From CBDTYW01 sp965364735 (GTDB taxonomy: Bacteria; Actinomycetota; Nitriliruptoria; Nitriliruptorales; Nitriliruptoraceae): a DNA stretch of 5,542 nt. This document shows, piece by piece, positions 5,504 through 5,542 of this stretch (positions are counted from its first letter, which is position 1; each line of letters begins with the position of its first letter). The notes beneath the pieces are model-generated. The model ran no database searches. It was not told the DNA's origin and saw only the letters and a list, made by a program, of their open reading frames with translations. Where the stretch lies: the NCBI GenBank assembly GCA_965364735.1, contig CBDTYW010000240.1, forward strand, positions 1 through 5,542, read 5' to 3'. Both the position numbers and the translations under genes were made by a program.

Positions 5504-5542
5504 CCGCCGAGCGATGTCGAGACCTGCGTGGTGCAGGTTTTT
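5504..5542. repeat. Palindromic repeat, copy 2 (cut by the window edge)
   Basis: Positions 5504-5540 are identical to 5441-5477 over 37 bases, in the same orientation with a 63-base period. After the inner arm GCAGGT the copy reads T where copy 1 has GG (5541-5542 against 5478-5479), so the two copies diverge just before the window ends. Whether a right outer arm follows cannot be seen. Confidence 0.8.
5520..5542 (+). terminator. Possible intrinsic terminator within repeat copy 2
   Basis: ACCTGC (5522-5527) pairs with GCAGGT (5533-5538) around GTGGT, extended by A5520-T5540 and a G-T pair, and the right arm runs into at least five T residues (5538-5542). A short GC-containing stem plus T run fits a Rho-independent terminator for the rightward operon. 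The stem is short, the T run continues past the window edge, and in this class of organism hairpins without T runs also serve, so this is tentative. Confidence 0.4.

Noticed and set aside
5441..5542. CRISPR array from the 37-bp direct repeats
   Set aside because: Only two copies are visible, with a 26-base interval that is mostly the other arm of a long palindrome rather than an independent spacer, and no cas genes are present.

Overview
The window is GC-rich and densely coding, with near-total G/C at third codon positions, a GTG start, and stop/start overlaps of the ATGA type. This points to a high-GC actinomycete. The gene content resembles the steroid or isoprenoid side-chain beta-oxidation sets of Mycobacterium, Rhodococcus and Nocardioides relatives. 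The genus is inference only.

Layout. Positions 1-511 (possibly to about 560) hold the 5' part of a leftward gene that runs off the left edge and that I do not recognise. Positions 512-728 form the divergent control region. It contains two identical 15-bp palindromes (CTGACGGGTCGTCAG) laid over a probable sigma-70-type promoter, the typical arrangement for a TetR-family repressor. Positions 729-5408 are a five-gene rightward operon: an acyl-CoA dehydrogenase of the alpha (FadE26/FadE28-like) type; a family III CoA-transferase-fold protein whose residues mark it as an alpha-methylacyl-CoA racemase; a MaoC N-terminal-type (FAS1-like) hot-dog protein; a MaoC-type hydratase with the Asp/His pair; and a second acyl-CoA dehydrogenase of the beta (FadE27/FadE29-like) type. 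Genes 1-4 are separated by at most 2 bases or overlap; 66 bases containing a small hairpin precede gene 5. Positions 5409-5542 carry two copies of a 37-bp repeat, the first forming a long imperfect palindrome and the second ending in a T run at the window edge.

How the genes fit together. The racemase would set the configuration at C2 of a 2-methyl-branched acyl-CoA. The two dehydrogenases together would make the alpha,beta-unsaturated acyl-CoA, and the two hot-dog proteins together would hydrate it. The two dehydrogenases carry complementary halves of the usual acyl-CoA dehydrogenase motif set, and the two hot-dog proteins also look like obligate partners. This matches the known heteromeric steroid enzymes ChsE4-ChsE5 / ChsE1-ChsE2 and ChsH1-ChsH2. 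No ligase, hydroxyacyl-CoA dehydrogenase, thiolase or aldolase is present here, so the window holds only the racemise-dehydrogenate-hydrate part of a pathway. The substrate (sterol or bile acid side chain, other branched isoprenoid acid) cannot be read from the sequence. I see no clear new system; the most useful leads are the paired operator, the split dehydrogenase, the racemase assignment and the 3' palindromic repeats.
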